Origin: CALINF01 sp039980455
Lineage (GTDB): Bacteria > Pseudomonadota > Gammaproteobacteria > Pseudomonadales > Halieaceae
Length of the DNA: 64,000 bases
Reading direction: 5' to 3'
Assembly (NCBI GenBank): GCA_039980455.1
Contig: JBDXCG010000003.1
Span: 1,860,001-1,924,000, forward strand
Position numbers and translations under genes: made by a program
Shown here: positions 1-9,445 of the stretch, one piece after another
How the letters are laid out: every line of letters begins with the position of its first letter
How positions within the stretch are numbered: position 1 is the first letter of the stretch
The notes under the pieces: generated by a model
Told to the model about the DNA's origin: nothing
What the model saw: only the letters and a program-made list of their open reading frames with translations
Database searches by the model: none

Positions 1-455
1 GATTCACCAGCCCCCTGTGCGTCGCCAGATTCTTCCAGCGGCGTGGCATCTACACGCAAATCGGCTGACAGATAGGCAACAAGAGAATAGAGTCCGCGCT
101 CCGCCGTAGCGCTGTCTTCCTGCTCTCCCACAGACACCATAACCCTGAAAAATTGAGGTACCTCTGTTGGCGTAGACTCTACCGTCCAGAACCATTCGCG
201 GTCAGCCAGAGTGGCAGAGCCTACTTCGCGCCCTGCACTGAGTTCACGCTGGGCAAGGGCAACAAGACGGACCTCAGTCATCTTGTTAACCGCCACTAAT
301 TGAGCCATGGATTTGTCGCGCAAGTAGGCCGTCGTATCCACTTGGTTATAGAGCGTAAAGAGAAGAGCTGGAAGAGCGATCGCCACTATCGCCAATGCCA
401 CCATGACCTCGACCAGGGTAAAACCCGCCCCGCCTCGCAACTTCGGCCTAGTCAT
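1..455 (-). CDS. gspI: Type II secretion minor pseudopilin GspI (partial, runs off left edge)
   Basis: Open reading frame starting at ATG 455-453 and still open at base 1, so only the first 151 residues are visible. The N-terminus has a class III prepilin leader (MTRPKLRGGAG) followed by FTLVEVMVALAIVAIALPALL: a Gly-Phe cleavage site, Glu at mature position 5, and a hydrophobic helix. GspI is a minor pseudopilin that forms the tip of the T2SS pseudopilus with GspJ and GspK, which should lie further left. The start overlaps the end of gspH by 8 bp, indicating translational coupling. The assignment to GspI rather than another minor pseudopilin rests on gene order and length. Confidence 0.88.
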   Translation of the reverse strand, partial: MTRPKLRGGAGFTLVEVMVALAIVAIALPALLFTLYNQVDTTAYLRDKSMAQLVAVNKMTEVRLVALAQRELSAGREVGSATLADREWFWTVESTPTEVPQFFRVMVSVGEQEDSATAERGLYSLVAYLSADLRVDATPLEESGDAQGAGE

Positions 456-1011
456 CAAACGCCTCGTCACGCTCTCCGCGTCGGTACAAATCGAAGCGAC
501 CTAATAGATCCCACTCCAAGCGCCACTGCAGCACACCGACTGAGTCGATAACCTCAAGGCTTCCCGGCGTAGTTTCACCGCTGGCATACAGTATAACTTG
601 CGGCGTTGTGTCCAGACCCTCTGCTGGCTGCCAGTCGGGAACCGGCACATCGTCGAGCTCTAGCAACAGCTCAAATCCAGCCGGGAAATTTCGTGCCTCG
701 AAAACATCGCGAGCGGTTTCAATACTACGCCACCCCTGCGCGCGCCTTTCACGCCAGCCGTACCTGAATACTGCCTCACCCGCGTCAAAATCCCTGCTTA
801 ACAGCAGCCCGTAGTCTCGCCCCGACAACTCAGCTTCATCCATTGAAAAGGCAGCGACATTCGCCAGATTGCGTATCTCCGTTTCCAGATGAATGTCCTG
901 CCCGCCCGACGAGACATTCAGGTTGACGCTTGCGGCAATCATCACAATCACAAACAGAACGACCAACAACTCGAGCAGACTGAAGCCCGACTGCTGACCA
1001 GACGAGAGCAC
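448..1011 (-). CDS. gspH: Type II secretion minor pseudopilin GspH
   Basis: 187 residues. A short leader (MLSSGQQSG) precedes FSLLELLVVLFVIVMIAASV, with the Gly|Phe prepilin peptidase site, Glu5 and one hydrophobic alpha-1 helix; the rest is a beta-rich globular head. It is a minor pseudopilin expected to be processed by PilD (encoded at 38545) and to sit near the tip of the pseudopilus. It lies 4 bp after gspG and overlaps gspI by 8 bp. The family is poorly conserved outside the N-terminus, so GspH is called from position between gspG and gspI. Confidence 0.9.
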   Translation of the reverse strand: MLSSGQQSGFSLLELLVVLFVIVMIAASVNLNVSSGGQDIHLETEIRNLANVAAFSMDEAELSGRDYGLLLSRDFDAGEAVFRYGWRERRAQGWRSIETARDVFEARNFPAGFELLLELDDVPVPDWQPAEGLDTTPQVILYASGETTPGSLEVIDSVGVLQWRLEWDLLGRFDLYRRGERDEAFDD

Positions 1012-1015
1012 TAGT

Positions 1016-1549
1016 CTAGTCCTCTCCGGCTTTCCAGTTACCTATATCGGCGTTTTGGCCTTCTCCACCAGAGAGACCGTCGGCTCCGAGCGAGTAGATA
1101 TCTACTTCCCCATTTTCGCCCGGGCTAAGGAACAGGTAAGGACGCCCCCAAGGATCGAGTGGCAGCTCGGACAGATACCCCCCCTGCTTAAAATTCCGCG
1201 GCTCTGGGTCGAGTGTACTGGCCTCAACTAACGCCTCCAGACCCTGCTCGGTGGTCGGGTACACGTAATTGTCCAGGCGATAGATTTTCAATGCTGTCTC
1301 AATCGCCTTAAAGTCGGCGTAGGTTTTTTGCACTCGCGCTTCATCCGCGCGATTGAGAACTGTCGGCGCGACTACGCTGATTAGCAGCCCCATAATGACC
1401 AGAACAACCAGGATCTCGACGAGCGAAAAGCCACCCTGTCGCCGTTGATCCGAGCGGCTATCTGTTCGTGATTTTCGGGATAGATCGACTCGTGGCTGCA
1501 ATCGGTGGACTGGGCCTGAGCTGAATCCAACATGTGTTTCTGCACTCAT
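1016..1549 (-). CDS. gspG: Type II secretion major pseudopilin GspG, long leader
   Basis: 177 residues. FSLVEILVVLVIMGLLISVVAP at about residues 41-62 is a typical major pseudopilin helix with Glu5. The C-terminal part has the family hallmarks: YRLDNYVYPTTEQGLEALV, the proline-rich LPLDPWGRPYLFL, and the calcium-loop region near DIYSLGADG. It forms the shaft of the T2SS pseudopilus. Odd feature: from the ATG at 1549 the basic leader is 40 residues, against fewer than 10 usually. The only later in-frame start candidate is a TTG at 1501, giving 24 residues. The ATG lies 4 bp after gspF ends, which supports coupling, but its ribosome binding site is weak. Confidence 0.93.
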   Translation of the reverse strand: MSAETHVGFSSGPVHRLQPRVDLSRKSRTDSRSDQRRQGGFSLVEILVVLVIMGLLISVVAPTVLNRADEARVQKTYADFKAIETALKIYRLDNYVYPTTEQGLEALVEASTLDPEPRNFKQGGYLSELPLDPWGRPYLFLSPGENGEVDIYSLGADGLSGGEGQNADIGNWKAGED

Positions 1550-1553
1550 ACTA

Positions 1554-2771
1554 TTATCTTACCATCGTGTTCAAATCGAATATCGGAAGCAGAATAGCTA
1601 ATACAATCGTCAGCACCATACCGCCCATGAATACCACCATTAATGGCTCGAACAAACCCATAACGGTCCCGAGAGTCATCTCAAGCTCCCGTTCCTGGTT
1701 GTCCGCTGCTCGCTGTAACATCGTCTCCATTTCACCGCTGGCTTCTCCACTGGCGACCATGTGCACCATCATTGGCGGAAACCTACCACTCTCCTGCAAC
1801 GCGCGATGTAGGCTACTACCTTCCTGAACACGTTCAGCCACCGCTTCGCTATCCGCGCGCAGTACCAGATTAGTGAGAACCTGACCTGCAATGCGCAACG
1901 CGTCCAGCAAAGGCACACCACTTGCCATCAGAATACTCAGAGTAGATGCAAAGCGGGCGGTGTCCACGGCAATGACGACGCGCGAAATGCCCGGGATTTT
2001 CAACAAAAACGCATGCCAACTTTTGCGCCGGCCGGGATTCCTCAGCAGCCGCCGAGCTACCAACATCGCGACAATCAAACCTATGGCGACCCACATTCCA
2101 TAAGCCCTGAAGAACTCACTGGTTGCGATCAATCCACGTGTCAGAGGCGGTAATTCGCGAGCAGTATGTGTAAATATGCCGACCAGTTCGGGCACGACAA
2201 ACACCATCAATGCCACAACCACTGCAATGGCAACACCCACAAGAATGAAGGGATAGATCATGGCCATTTTAAGTTTCTGGCCCGTGTATTGCCGCTGCTC
2301 GGTATAGTCGGCTAATTGTTGCAGCACCGGCCCAAGAAAACCCGCATGCTCTCCTGCATTGACCATCGCACGATACATTTCATTAAACACGCCGGGAAAC
2401 TCGCCCATGGCATAAGCCAGGGTATGGCCCTCGGCAACACGCGATCGCACTTGTAATAGCAGTCCCTTGGTACGAGGCTTGCGACTCTGCTCGGCGGCAG
2501 CTTGCAGGCATTCATCCAGTGGCAGATTGGATTGCACTAGGGTGGAGAGCTGTCGCGTCATCAATGCCATCTCGGCCACCCCTACGCGAGGACGCAGCCA
2601 GGACAGACGGGCGCCCTCGTTGGCAGCAGGCCGGTTGGCGAGGGTGACTTCAACCGGTCGCAAACTCTTGCCACGCAACTGCCCGCGCACCGAGCGCTCA
2701 GAGTCACCCTCTACAACCCCTTTGACCAGTTTGCCAGCGGCATTCAGTGCCCGGTAGCGATAGGCTGTCAT
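1554..2771 (-). CDS. gspF: Type II secretion inner-membrane platform protein GspF
   Basis: 405 residues, normal for GspF. It begins MTAYRYRALNAAGKLVKGVVEGDS, the usual GspF/PilC opening. Two homologous GspF domains follow (about 70-195 and 270-395), each with an LxxLVxSxLPLxE-like segment and ending in membrane helices (about 170-195, 220-240 and 370-400). It is the polytopic platform linking the GspE ATPase to pseudopilus assembly. It lies 18 bp after gspE and 4 bp before gspG. It is paralogous to PilC at 37293; linkage to gspE/gspG decides the assignment. Confidence 0.95.
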   Translation of the reverse strand: MTAYRYRALNAAGKLVKGVVEGDSERSVRGQLRGKSLRPVEVTLANRPAANEGARLSWLRPRVGVAEMALMTRQLSTLVQSNLPLDECLQAAAEQSRKPRTKGLLLQVRSRVAEGHTLAYAMGEFPGVFNEMYRAMVNAGEHAGFLGPVLQQLADYTEQRQYTGQKLKMAMIYPFILVGVAIAVVVALMVFVVPELVGIFTHTARELPPLTRGLIATSEFFRAYGMWVAIGLIVAMLVARRLLRNPGRRKSWHAFLLKIPGISRVVIAVDTARFASTLSILMASGVPLLDALRIAGQVLTNLVLRADSEAVAERVQEGSSLHRALQESGRFPPMMVHMVASGEASGEMETMLQRAADNQERELEMTLGTVMGLFEPLMVVFMGGMVLTIVLAILLPIFDLNTMVR

Positions 2772-2789
2772 GGCTTAGAAATTCCCTGG

Positions 2790-4298
2790 CTATCCGACTG
2801 CGGTAACACGCAGCACTTCTTCGAGGCTGGTTTCACCGTCCAGCACTCGCCTGCGCCCATCTTCAGCAATGGCCGGATAGCGCTGGCGGGCACTCTCAAG
2901 CATCTCCTGCTCACTGGCGCCACCGTGAATCATGAGTCTGAGCGCGTCGTCTACCTCGATCAATTCGTAAATCCCGGTCCGCCCCCGGTAGCCACTGTAG
3001 TTACAGTGTTCACAACCACGGACACGATTCAGTGAAACGTCGCCAACATGCGATTCCATGCCCAGTAGCGTGAGCTCAGCAGCAGAAGCGTCGTAAGGCT
3101 CTTTGCAATCGACACACAATAATCGTACGAGACGCTGCGCCATGACTGCTATCAAACTGGATGACAGCAGGAACGGTTCAATGCCCATATCCTGTAACCG
3201 CGTAACCGCACCTATTGCAGTGTTGGTGTGGAGAGTAGACAGCACCAGGTGCCCGGTCAGCGAGGCTTGTACGGCGATTTCCGCCGTTTCAAGGTCACGA
3301 ATCTCACCTACCATGACGATGTCGGGGTCTTGCCGCAAAATCGCTCGCAACCCTCTGGCAAACGTCATGTCTACCTTGGTATTGACCTGTGTCTGGCCAA
3401 CACCAGGCAGCATATATTCGATTGGATCTTCTATCGTCAGAATATTGCTTGAACTTTCGTTGACGTGGGAGAGCCCAGCATAAAGTGTGGTGGTTTTACC
3501 CGACCCGGTGGGACCGGTAACCAGAATGATTCCGTGAGGGCTGCGCAGTGCGCGCTGATAACCCTCCAGTACCTGCGAGTTCATCGCCAATTGTGCCAGC
3601 TCCAACTGCCCGGACTGCTTGTCCAAGAGTCGCAGCACTACCCGCTCACCGTGTGCAGACGGGATTGTCGACATACGAATGTCCACAGCATGACCGGCTA
3701 TCCGAACTGAGATTCGACCATCCTGAGGCACACGCTTCTCTGCGATATCCAGCTTCGCCATTACTTTCAGTCGTGATACCAGCAGTGGAGCCAGCATGCG
3801 CTTGGGCGACAATACCTCCGCCAGCACCCCATCCACCCGATAACGGATACTCAAACGATCTTCGAAGGTTTCCACATGTATGTCAGACGCCTTATCGCGC
3901 ACCGCCTGTGACAGAATTGCATTAATCAGACGAATAATAGGCGCATCGTCCTCTGCATCCATCAGGTCGCCAGTATCTGGAATTTCATCTGCCAATCGGC
4001 TGAGGTCAACATCCGCACCGATGTCTTCTGCCATCTGTACAGCTTCGCTGTTATCACGCTGGTAGGCCTGACTGAGGCGCCGCTGGAACTCGGCATCGTC
4101 TATCGCTCTGGGGATGAACGCACAACCAATATAGCGTCGAAGCTCACTGATGACTTGCGGCGACAGTAGTTGCGCGTGGTAGGCGATCGTCCCTTCGCCT
4201 TCGTCAGCCAGTAGCACGCCAAACTGTTTGGCAAAGGTAAATGGTAGCGCTCGAAACCTCTGCTCTGGCTTAGAGGCATGCTCGAGTTCCTGCTCCAT
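2790..4298 (-). CDS. gspE: Type II secretion ATPase GspE
   Basis: Hexameric cytoplasmic ATPase powering pseudopilus assembly. The ATG at 4298 gives 502 residues, matches the family N-terminus, and avoids overlap with gspD; a longer frame from 4385 would lie inside gspD, and a GTG at 4310 is also possible. Visible motifs: Walker A GPTGSGKT at 262-269, Asp box and Walker B region (LRQDPDIVMVGEIRD, about 321-335), His box (HLVLSTLHTN, 350-359), and a zinc-binding tetracysteine motif with Cys395, 398, 429 and 432. The zinc motif and operon position separate it from the T4P ATPase PilB at 35516. Confidence 0.96.
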   Translation of the reverse strand: MEQELEHASKPEQRFRALPFTFAKQFGVLLADEGEGTIAYHAQLLSPQVISELRRYIGCAFIPRAIDDAEFQRRLSQAYQRDNSEAVQMAEDIGADVDLSRLADEIPDTGDLMDAEDDAPIIRLINAILSQAVRDKASDIHVETFEDRLSIRYRVDGVLAEVLSPKRMLAPLLVSRLKVMAKLDIAEKRVPQDGRISVRIAGHAVDIRMSTIPSAHGERVVLRLLDKQSGQLELAQLAMNSQVLEGYQRALRSPHGIILVTGPTGSGKTTTLYAGLSHVNESSSNILTIEDPIEYMLPGVGQTQVNTKVDMTFARGLRAILRQDPDIVMVGEIRDLETAEIAVQASLTGHLVLSTLHTNTAIGAVTRLQDMGIEPFLLSSSLIAVMAQRLVRLLCVDCKEPYDASAAELTLLGMESHVGDVSLNRVRGCEHCNYSGYRGRTGIYELIEVDDALRLMIHGGASEQEMLESARQRYPAIAEDGRRRVLDGETSLEEVLRVTAVG

Positions 4299-4312
4299 GG
4301 CCGGCGAGTCCA

Positions 4313-6385
4313 CTACTGGCCCTCGCCCTCTGTCTCCGCAGGAGCATCCTTGATCTCGTCCAGTTGTTTTATCTGCTCTTCCCATTCAGGAACAACAGGA
4401 AGGAGGTCATCGTCCAGGAACATAAGTCCACGCTCTTTGCGCAGCAGCTGCTGGTCGCGAATATACCGATATTTATCAGCGCTCGCGCCATCCAGATCGG
4501 CGTCGTCACGAATGATGGTCGGGCGAATAAAAATCAGCAGGTTGGTCTTGGTCACATTCACAGCGTCCGTTCGAAACAGCCGCCCGAGGAACGGAATGTC
4601 ACCCAGCACCGGTACTTTCTGTGACGCATCCTGAACGTCATCTTTAATCAGGCCGCCAAGCACCACAATTCGATTGTCGCCTGCCATCACTTTGGTCTGA
4701 ATTTTGCGCTCGTTGGTAATCAAATCAGACGCGATCACCGACAAACCAGTGAGGCTCGACACTTCTTGCTCAATATCCAAAACAACAGAGTCACCATCAT
4801 TGATATGCGGCGTGACCGTGAGTGTGATACCAACATTTTCACGTTCGATAGTCTGGAATGGGTTCTGCGCACCATCACCGCCGGAGCCGGTATTGGTAAA
4901 TGAACCCGTTACAAAGGGCACATTCTGACCAACCGTAATGTAGGCCTCTTCATTGTCCAGAGTAAGCAAGCTGGGCGTAGACAGAATATTAGCGTTAGTC
5001 TGCTCTTTGAGTGCATTGAGAATAACCGTCATCGACAAGTCATCACCGATTGTGCCCCAGCCAAGTGACAGCCCCGGAGTTGACGCGAGCGCGCCAGCCA
5101 GCGCGCCTAAGTCAAACTCATCATCGCCTAAGGGTGTGGCCTCGGGATCGGTAGGTGGCAGCACTGCATCAGCGATATTACGAGCCCGTGCATCCCCAGC
5201 ATTGATGTTGCTACCGAATGCGCCATTTTGATTGGCAAATAGCCATTGCAACCCCAGGTCTTGCCCATCGACCATCTCCATCTCAACAATGATGGCCTCT
5301 ACCAATACCTGAGCGCGGCGTATATCCAGGCGCGCAATGACGCCGTCGAGCGCAGCCATCTCATCTGGATCGGCGGTAATTATTAGACTATTGGTGCCCT
5401 CATCCGCTTCTATCGTGGATTTGTTGGAAGTACTCCGCTTGGCGGCGCCATCGCCGCTACTGTCGAGTTGCTCAATGTTGGCCATTACTCGCGTGAGCAC
5501 TTCGGCAACCTCTTTGGCCTCAGCATATTGCAGGTATACAACTTTCACATTGCCGCTCTGCTCCAGCGGCGTATCGAGATGACCTATCAGGCGTCGCATT
5601 CTGGCCCGCTCAATCTCATCACCGTTCACGAGTACACTGTTAGTGCGCGCGTCGGCAACAAGCAACAGCTCGGGTTCATTGCCGCCGCTCTGCTTCGCCT
5701 CCGATTTACTCAGCTGATCAAGCATTTTTACAACATCGTCAGCCACTGCATACTGCAACCTGACAATATCGGTTTCTTGCACAGCTGAATTGTCCATGCG
5801 CTCAATAATGTCTCGAATACGATCAATATTGGACGATACGTCAGAGATAATTATCGCGTTACTGGGTGCGTAGGCAGCCATATGGGCTTGCTGGGGCACC
5901 AATGGCCGCAGTACAGGGATTAATTTGGCCGCGGAAATATTATCGAGTCGAATAACCTGCGTGACATATTCGTCGTTTGTCTGGCCTGGCTGATTGTCGC
6001 GTACGGCAACAGGTGCAGATCGAGCATCTTTATTTTGAATGACGCGCACCACACCGCCAGAGCGCACTGCGGTATAGCCATGCACATCCAAAATAGACAA
6101 GAACAAGTCATAGAGCTCGTCACGACTAACGGGCTTGGAAGAAACAACTTTAACCTTACCTTTAACTGCGGGGTCGACGACGATCGTCGTGCCGGTTGCA
6201 TCCGCCACAAACTTAATCAGCTCTTGGATATCGGTTTCTTTCAGGTTTACCGTGTACTCCTGCGCGACGCTCCCCGACACGGGCGCAAGACCAAACACAA
6301 AGAACAGCAGGAGGGACGCCAGCCTGTTACGAGACGATACCTTCACAAGATTTTTTTCCTTATTCGATGCGCTTAACTTTATCAT
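4313..6385 (-). CDS. gspD: Type II secretion outer-membrane secretin GspD
   Basis: 690 residues. A Sec signal peptide (hydrophobic LASLLLFFVFGLAPVSGSVAQ, cleaved near residue 41) is followed by N0 (YTVNLKETDIQELIKFVADATG), three N-domains and a secretin domain. The secretin signature is near VPVLGDIPFLGRLFR and the family segment VGQNVPFVTGSF precedes it. It forms the outer-membrane channel of the T2SS. The start overlaps gspC by 4 bp (ATGA). The acidic tail (APAETEGEGQ) may be the S-domain that pilotins bind; no pilotin gene is visible in the window. Confidence 0.97.
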   Translation of the reverse strand: MIKLSASNKEKNLVKVSSRNRLASLLLFFVFGLAPVSGSVAQEYTVNLKETDIQELIKFVADATGTTIVVDPAVKGKVKVVSSKPVSRDELYDLFLSILDVHGYTAVRSGGVVRVIQNKDARSAPVAVRDNQPGQTNDEYVTQVIRLDNISAAKLIPVLRPLVPQQAHMAAYAPSNAIIISDVSSNIDRIRDIIERMDNSAVQETDIVRLQYAVADDVVKMLDQLSKSEAKQSGGNEPELLLVADARTNSVLVNGDEIERARMRRLIGHLDTPLEQSGNVKVVYLQYAEAKEVAEVLTRVMANIEQLDSSGDGAAKRSTSNKSTIEADEGTNSLIITADPDEMAALDGVIARLDIRRAQVLVEAIIVEMEMVDGQDLGLQWLFANQNGAFGSNINAGDARARNIADAVLPPTDPEATPLGDDEFDLGALAGALASTPGLSLGWGTIGDDLSMTVILNALKEQTNANILSTPSLLTLDNEEAYITVGQNVPFVTGSFTNTGSGGDGAQNPFQTIERENVGITLTVTPHINDGDSVVLDIEQEVSSLTGLSVIASDLITNERKIQTKVMAGDNRIVVLGGLIKDDVQDASQKVPVLGDIPFLGRLFRTDAVNVTKTNLLIFIRPTIIRDDADLDGASADKYRYIRDQQLLRKERGLMFLDDDLLPVVPEWEEQIKQLDEIKDAPAETEGEGQ

Positions 6386-7413
6386 CGATCAACCGTGCCA
6401 GCATCAAGACTCACACTTAATGAGAGCGATTGGCTGCCGCGCAGGATATCAAATACCGCTTCACTCGCCGTACGCATGGCTTGGTAAAGCTGCATCGTGT
6501 TGGCAGGATCGTTCAGGGCGATGCCATTGATCCCAGTCACCAGATCACCCGCCTCAAAGCCCAATTGCTTAAACTGGGCTGCATCATTACCTGGCGCAAC
6601 CCGATAGCCCCTCAGTTCACCATTATCGCGCACTGCGGTCACGCGCACGACTTCGGCTAACGAGCGCGGATTACTGTAAAGCTGCTCACGATAACTTTGC
6701 GCAATGGCTGTAACGGATTCATCGCCGCGCCTGTCGAGACTCTGTGCGGACGAAGAGGACTCGGCGCTCCGTTGCAACGGTGCAGGCGTTACTACCTGTG
6801 AAGACAGGACAGATTCCTCGAACAGTGTTAAAAGCTCGTAGGTACCCGCATTATCGATCACGACCTGCTGCGGCATCACTTTCGCCAGAACAACTTTGCC
6901 CGGAACAGGTAGTTCATCGTCTACACCATAGACCTGCTGGCGCTTCTGATATTCGATAATAGCGTGTCCAAGACCATCTTCAGTAGAGGCAACCACACCA
7001 CGTAAGATCAGATTGAGACCGGTTTCTCGAGCGCCCCGCTCGATTCCATCCCGTTCGTTGGCCACTGCTTGCGCCGGCAATGTCTCTACCGAAGCGGGCG
7101 CACCGGGCTCTCCGAACAGATGCCAACTCACCAAAGAGTCAATGCTCACCGTTCGAGATGTAGGCGCTGTCGCGCCGCGCTGTATTGGATTGATTACTGT
7201 TGGCAGAGGCTGCTCGGCCGGCTTTACCGAGGGGAACAGCGCCCAGATAAGAGTCGCAAGCGCGCTAGCCGCCCAGATGGCCGCCAGCACCAACAGTGCC
7301 CGACGGATCCACAGCAAGGACTCAGGCGTTGTCACCAGATGGCGACAGCGCCGACCAGCGTCCGCCAGACCCTCGGAAAGAGCGCTGGATTTATCGAGCC
7401 ATTTAGATGGCAA
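6382..7413 (-). CDS. gspC: Type II secretion inner-membrane protein GspC, TTG start
   Basis: 343 residues. A cytoplasmic segment of about 35 residues is followed by one transmembrane helix (RRALLVLAAIWAASALATLIWAL), a periplasmic homology region (about 85-190, including VSWHLFGEP and LNLILRGVVAS), and a C-terminal PDZ domain (about 265-335, GYRVAPGND...AGDLVTGINGIAL). It couples the inner-membrane platform to the GspD secretin. The start is TTG, preceded at 6-nt spacing by AGGAG; no in-frame ATG fits. It is the first gene of the gsp run and lies only 38 nt after sat, with no clear terminator between them. Confidence 0.93.
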   Translation of the reverse strand: MPSKWLDKSSALSEGLADAGRRCRHLVTTPESLLWIRRALLVLAAIWAASALATLIWALFPSVKPAEQPLPTVINPIQRGATAPTSRTVSIDSLVSWHLFGEPGAPASVETLPAQAVANERDGIERGARETGLNLILRGVVASTEDGLGHAIIEYQKRQQVYGVDDELPVPGKVVLAKVMPQQVVIDNAGTYELLTLFEESVLSSQVVTPAPLQRSAESSSSAQSLDRRGDESVTAIAQSYREQLYSNPRSLAEVVRVTAVRDNGELRGYRVAPGNDAAQFKQLGFEAGDLVTGINGIALNDPANTMQLYQAMRTASEAVFDILRGSQSLSLSVSLDAGTVDR

Positions 7414-7451
7414 CTCTGACTCCTGTTAGTAGCCGCAGTGCTACCGCCGCC

Positions 7452-8639
7452 TCACCCGTCTATAGACTGGTAGTAGTCCATCAATATCTGTGCGACCTCA
7501 GGACGGGAAAACTCCGGTGGTGGCGCAATACCTTTGCCCAACATCTCACGAACAGCTGTACCGGAGAGCAGCACGAAATCGTCTTTTTCGTGATCTGGCG
7601 CATCGCGCATCATCACTACACGATCCAGCTTTTTGCTATAAGCCGTGTGATCTGCCCGATAAATTTCCAACTCAAGGGCGCCCTCTGGCACTTCTTCATC
7701 GAAGATCGTCTGCGCGTCAAACCCACCGTAGTAGTCGCCTACACCTGCATGGTCGCGACCGACGATGAGGTGTGTGCACCCGCAATTCTGGCGAAACACG
7801 GCGTGCAGAACAGCCTCTCTGGGGCCTGCATACAACATGTCGAACCCGTAGCCGGTGATCATGACTGTGTTCTCGGGGAAATAGATATCGACCATCTTAC
7901 GGATAGACGCATCGCGCACATCAGCAGGGATGTCTCCCGGCTTGAGCTTCCCCAGGAGCATGTGGATCAGAATGCCATCAGCATTCAGATCCTGCATAGC
8001 CATGCGGCACAGTTCTTCATGCGCTCGGTGCATCGGGTTGCGCGTTTGGAACGCCACCACAGTATTCCAGCCTCGCTGCGCTATCTCGTCGCGAATTTCC
8101 ACGGCGGTGCGAAACGTCTCAGGGAAATCGCTCTGAAAATAAGACAGGCTCAGCACCTGAATAGGGCCGGCTACCAGGGTGTTGCCCTGACTTTTGAACG
8201 TTGCCACTCCGGGATGACTGGGATCCAGCGTACGAAAGATTTTTTCCGCCATGAAATCCAGCTGCTCGTCTGTGACCGACTCTACGCTCTCAACATCCAT
8301 TACAGCCAGAACAGGGTTTCCATCGACGTTAGGGTCGCGCAGCGCAATCCGGCTACCCGCCTCAACGCCTGACTCCTTGGTAAGGTTGATTATCGGCACG
8401 GGCCAAAACAAGCCATCTGCTGTGTGCAGGGATTCCGCCACGCTCATCGCATCGGCAAGGTTCATGTAGCCACGCAGCGGGTTGAAGTAGCCTGCGCCTA
8501 GCATTACCGCATTAGCAGCGGCTGCAGAATTCAACATAAGCGAGGGCAGTGTTTTCGCCTCAGCCTCGAGTGCTTCTCTTTCCTGGGAATCAGCAACGTA
8601 CCGTGCGTCGAGTTGCTCTGAACCATGGGGTTTGATCAT
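7452..8639 (-). CDS. sat: Sulfate adenylyltransferase (ATP sulfurylase, Sat type)
   Basis: 395 residues. It makes adenosine 5'-phosphosulfate from sulfate and ATP. The catalytic signature QTRNPMHRAHE and the second nucleotide-binding motif GRDHAGVG are both intact, and the N-terminal PUA-like region includes LMLNSAAAANAVMLGAGYFNPLRGYM. This is the single-chain Sat family, not the CysD/CysN heterodimer common in gammaproteobacteria. It follows cysC by 24 nt on the same strand, so the pair gives a complete route to PAPS. PAPS could feed assimilatory reduction or sulfotransferases; neither is encoded here. It could also work with dissimilatory sulfur metabolism, but nothing else in the window suggests that. 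Confidence 0.95.
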   Translation of the reverse strand: MIKPHGSEQLDARYVADSQEREALEAEAKTLPSLMLNSAAAANAVMLGAGYFNPLRGYMNLADAMSVAESLHTADGLFWPVPIINLTKESGVEAGSRIALRDPNVDGNPVLAVMDVESVESVTDEQLDFMAEKIFRTLDPSHPGVATFKSQGNTLVAGPIQVLSLSYFQSDFPETFRTAVEIRDEIAQRGWNTVVAFQTRNPMHRAHEELCRMAMQDLNADGILIHMLLGKLKPGDIPADVRDASIRKMVDIYFPENTVMITGYGFDMLYAGPREAVLHAVFRQNCGCTHLIVGRDHAGVGDYYGGFDAQTIFDEEVPEGALELEIYRADHTAYSKKLDRVVMMRDAPDHEKDDFVLLSGTAVREMLGKGIAPPPEFSRPEVAQILMDYYQSIDG

Positions 8640-8663
8640 CTAATTATCTCCAACAAATATGCG

Positions 8664-9287
8664 CTACAGGCCGGCACCAATGATGCCTCGATCCTTAAGA
8701 ACGGCCAGAATATGGTCTACTTCTTCCTCCAGGCTTTGCTCATCTGATTTGAGATGAACCTCGGGCGAGCCTGGTGCCTCATAGGGGTCATCAATGCCCG
8801 TAAAGTTCTTAATCTCGCCTGCGCGGGCCTTCTTGTAGAGTCCCTTCGGGTCTCGACTCTCCGCTGCTTCGAGCGAGCAATCGACAAATATTTCGATGAA
8901 TGGCATGCCGGCTTCGTCGTGCAGTGCACGAACCTGGTCACGATCGGCCGAGTAGGGGCTGATAAAACTGCTCAGAGCTACCACGCCGCTGTCGACAAAC
9001 AATTTGGCCACTTCGCCAATGCGGCGGATGTTTTCGGTACGATCCTCAGCACTGAATCCCAGGTTCTTATTGATCCCGAGTCGCACGTTGTCACCATCCA
9101 GTCGATAGGACAGTACGCCCATTTCATTGAGTACGCCCTCGAGCGCTACTGCGACGGTACTCTTGCCGCTTCCAGAAAGACCGGTGAACCATAGAGTAGC
9201 TCCCTGATGTCCCAGAATTTTTTGCCTGTGATCTCGAGTAATGTCGCCTTCGTGCCAATGCACATTGGTGGCTTTCTGATCCGCCAT
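8664..9287 (-). CDS. cysC: Adenylylsulfate kinase CysC
   Basis: 207 residues. It phosphorylates APS to PAPS. Walker A is GLSGSGKST (about 36-44). DGDNVRLGINKNLGFSAEDRTENIRRIGEVAKLF matches the APS-binding region, and DPKGLYKKARAGEIKNFTGIDDPYEAP the family's lid and dimer segment. The ATG at 9287 has an AGGAGAA ribosome binding site upstream. It lies just before sat and is probably cotranscribed with it. It is a stand-alone kinase, with no fused ATP sulfurylase domain. Confidence 0.96.
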   Translation of the reverse strand: MADQKATNVHWHEGDITRDHRQKILGHQGATLWFTGLSGSGKSTVAVALEGVLNEMGVLSYRLDGDNVRLGINKNLGFSAEDRTENIRRIGEVAKLFVDSGVVALSSFISPYSADRDQVRALHDEAGMPFIEIFVDCSLEAAESRDPKGLYKKARAGEIKNFTGIDDPYEAPGSPEVHLKSDEQSLEEEVDHILAVLKDRGIIGAGL

Positions 9288-9445
9288 TGGAAGGATTCTC
9301 CTGCTTAGTAAGCTATATTGTGTTGGATTGCGTGGCCGACTTCACCCGACCCCTCTTCACTTTGCAGGGCGATGAATTCAGTCGTTTTCGATGCGTCATA
9401 GTGTGTCAGAAGTCGCCCAAGAAAGCACCCGCAGCGACCCCTGTA

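Noticed and set aside
7407..8372. 321-residue open frame on the plus strand opposite sat
   Set aside because: It lies fully antisense to sat, which has intact catalytic motifs, and its translation shows no family features.
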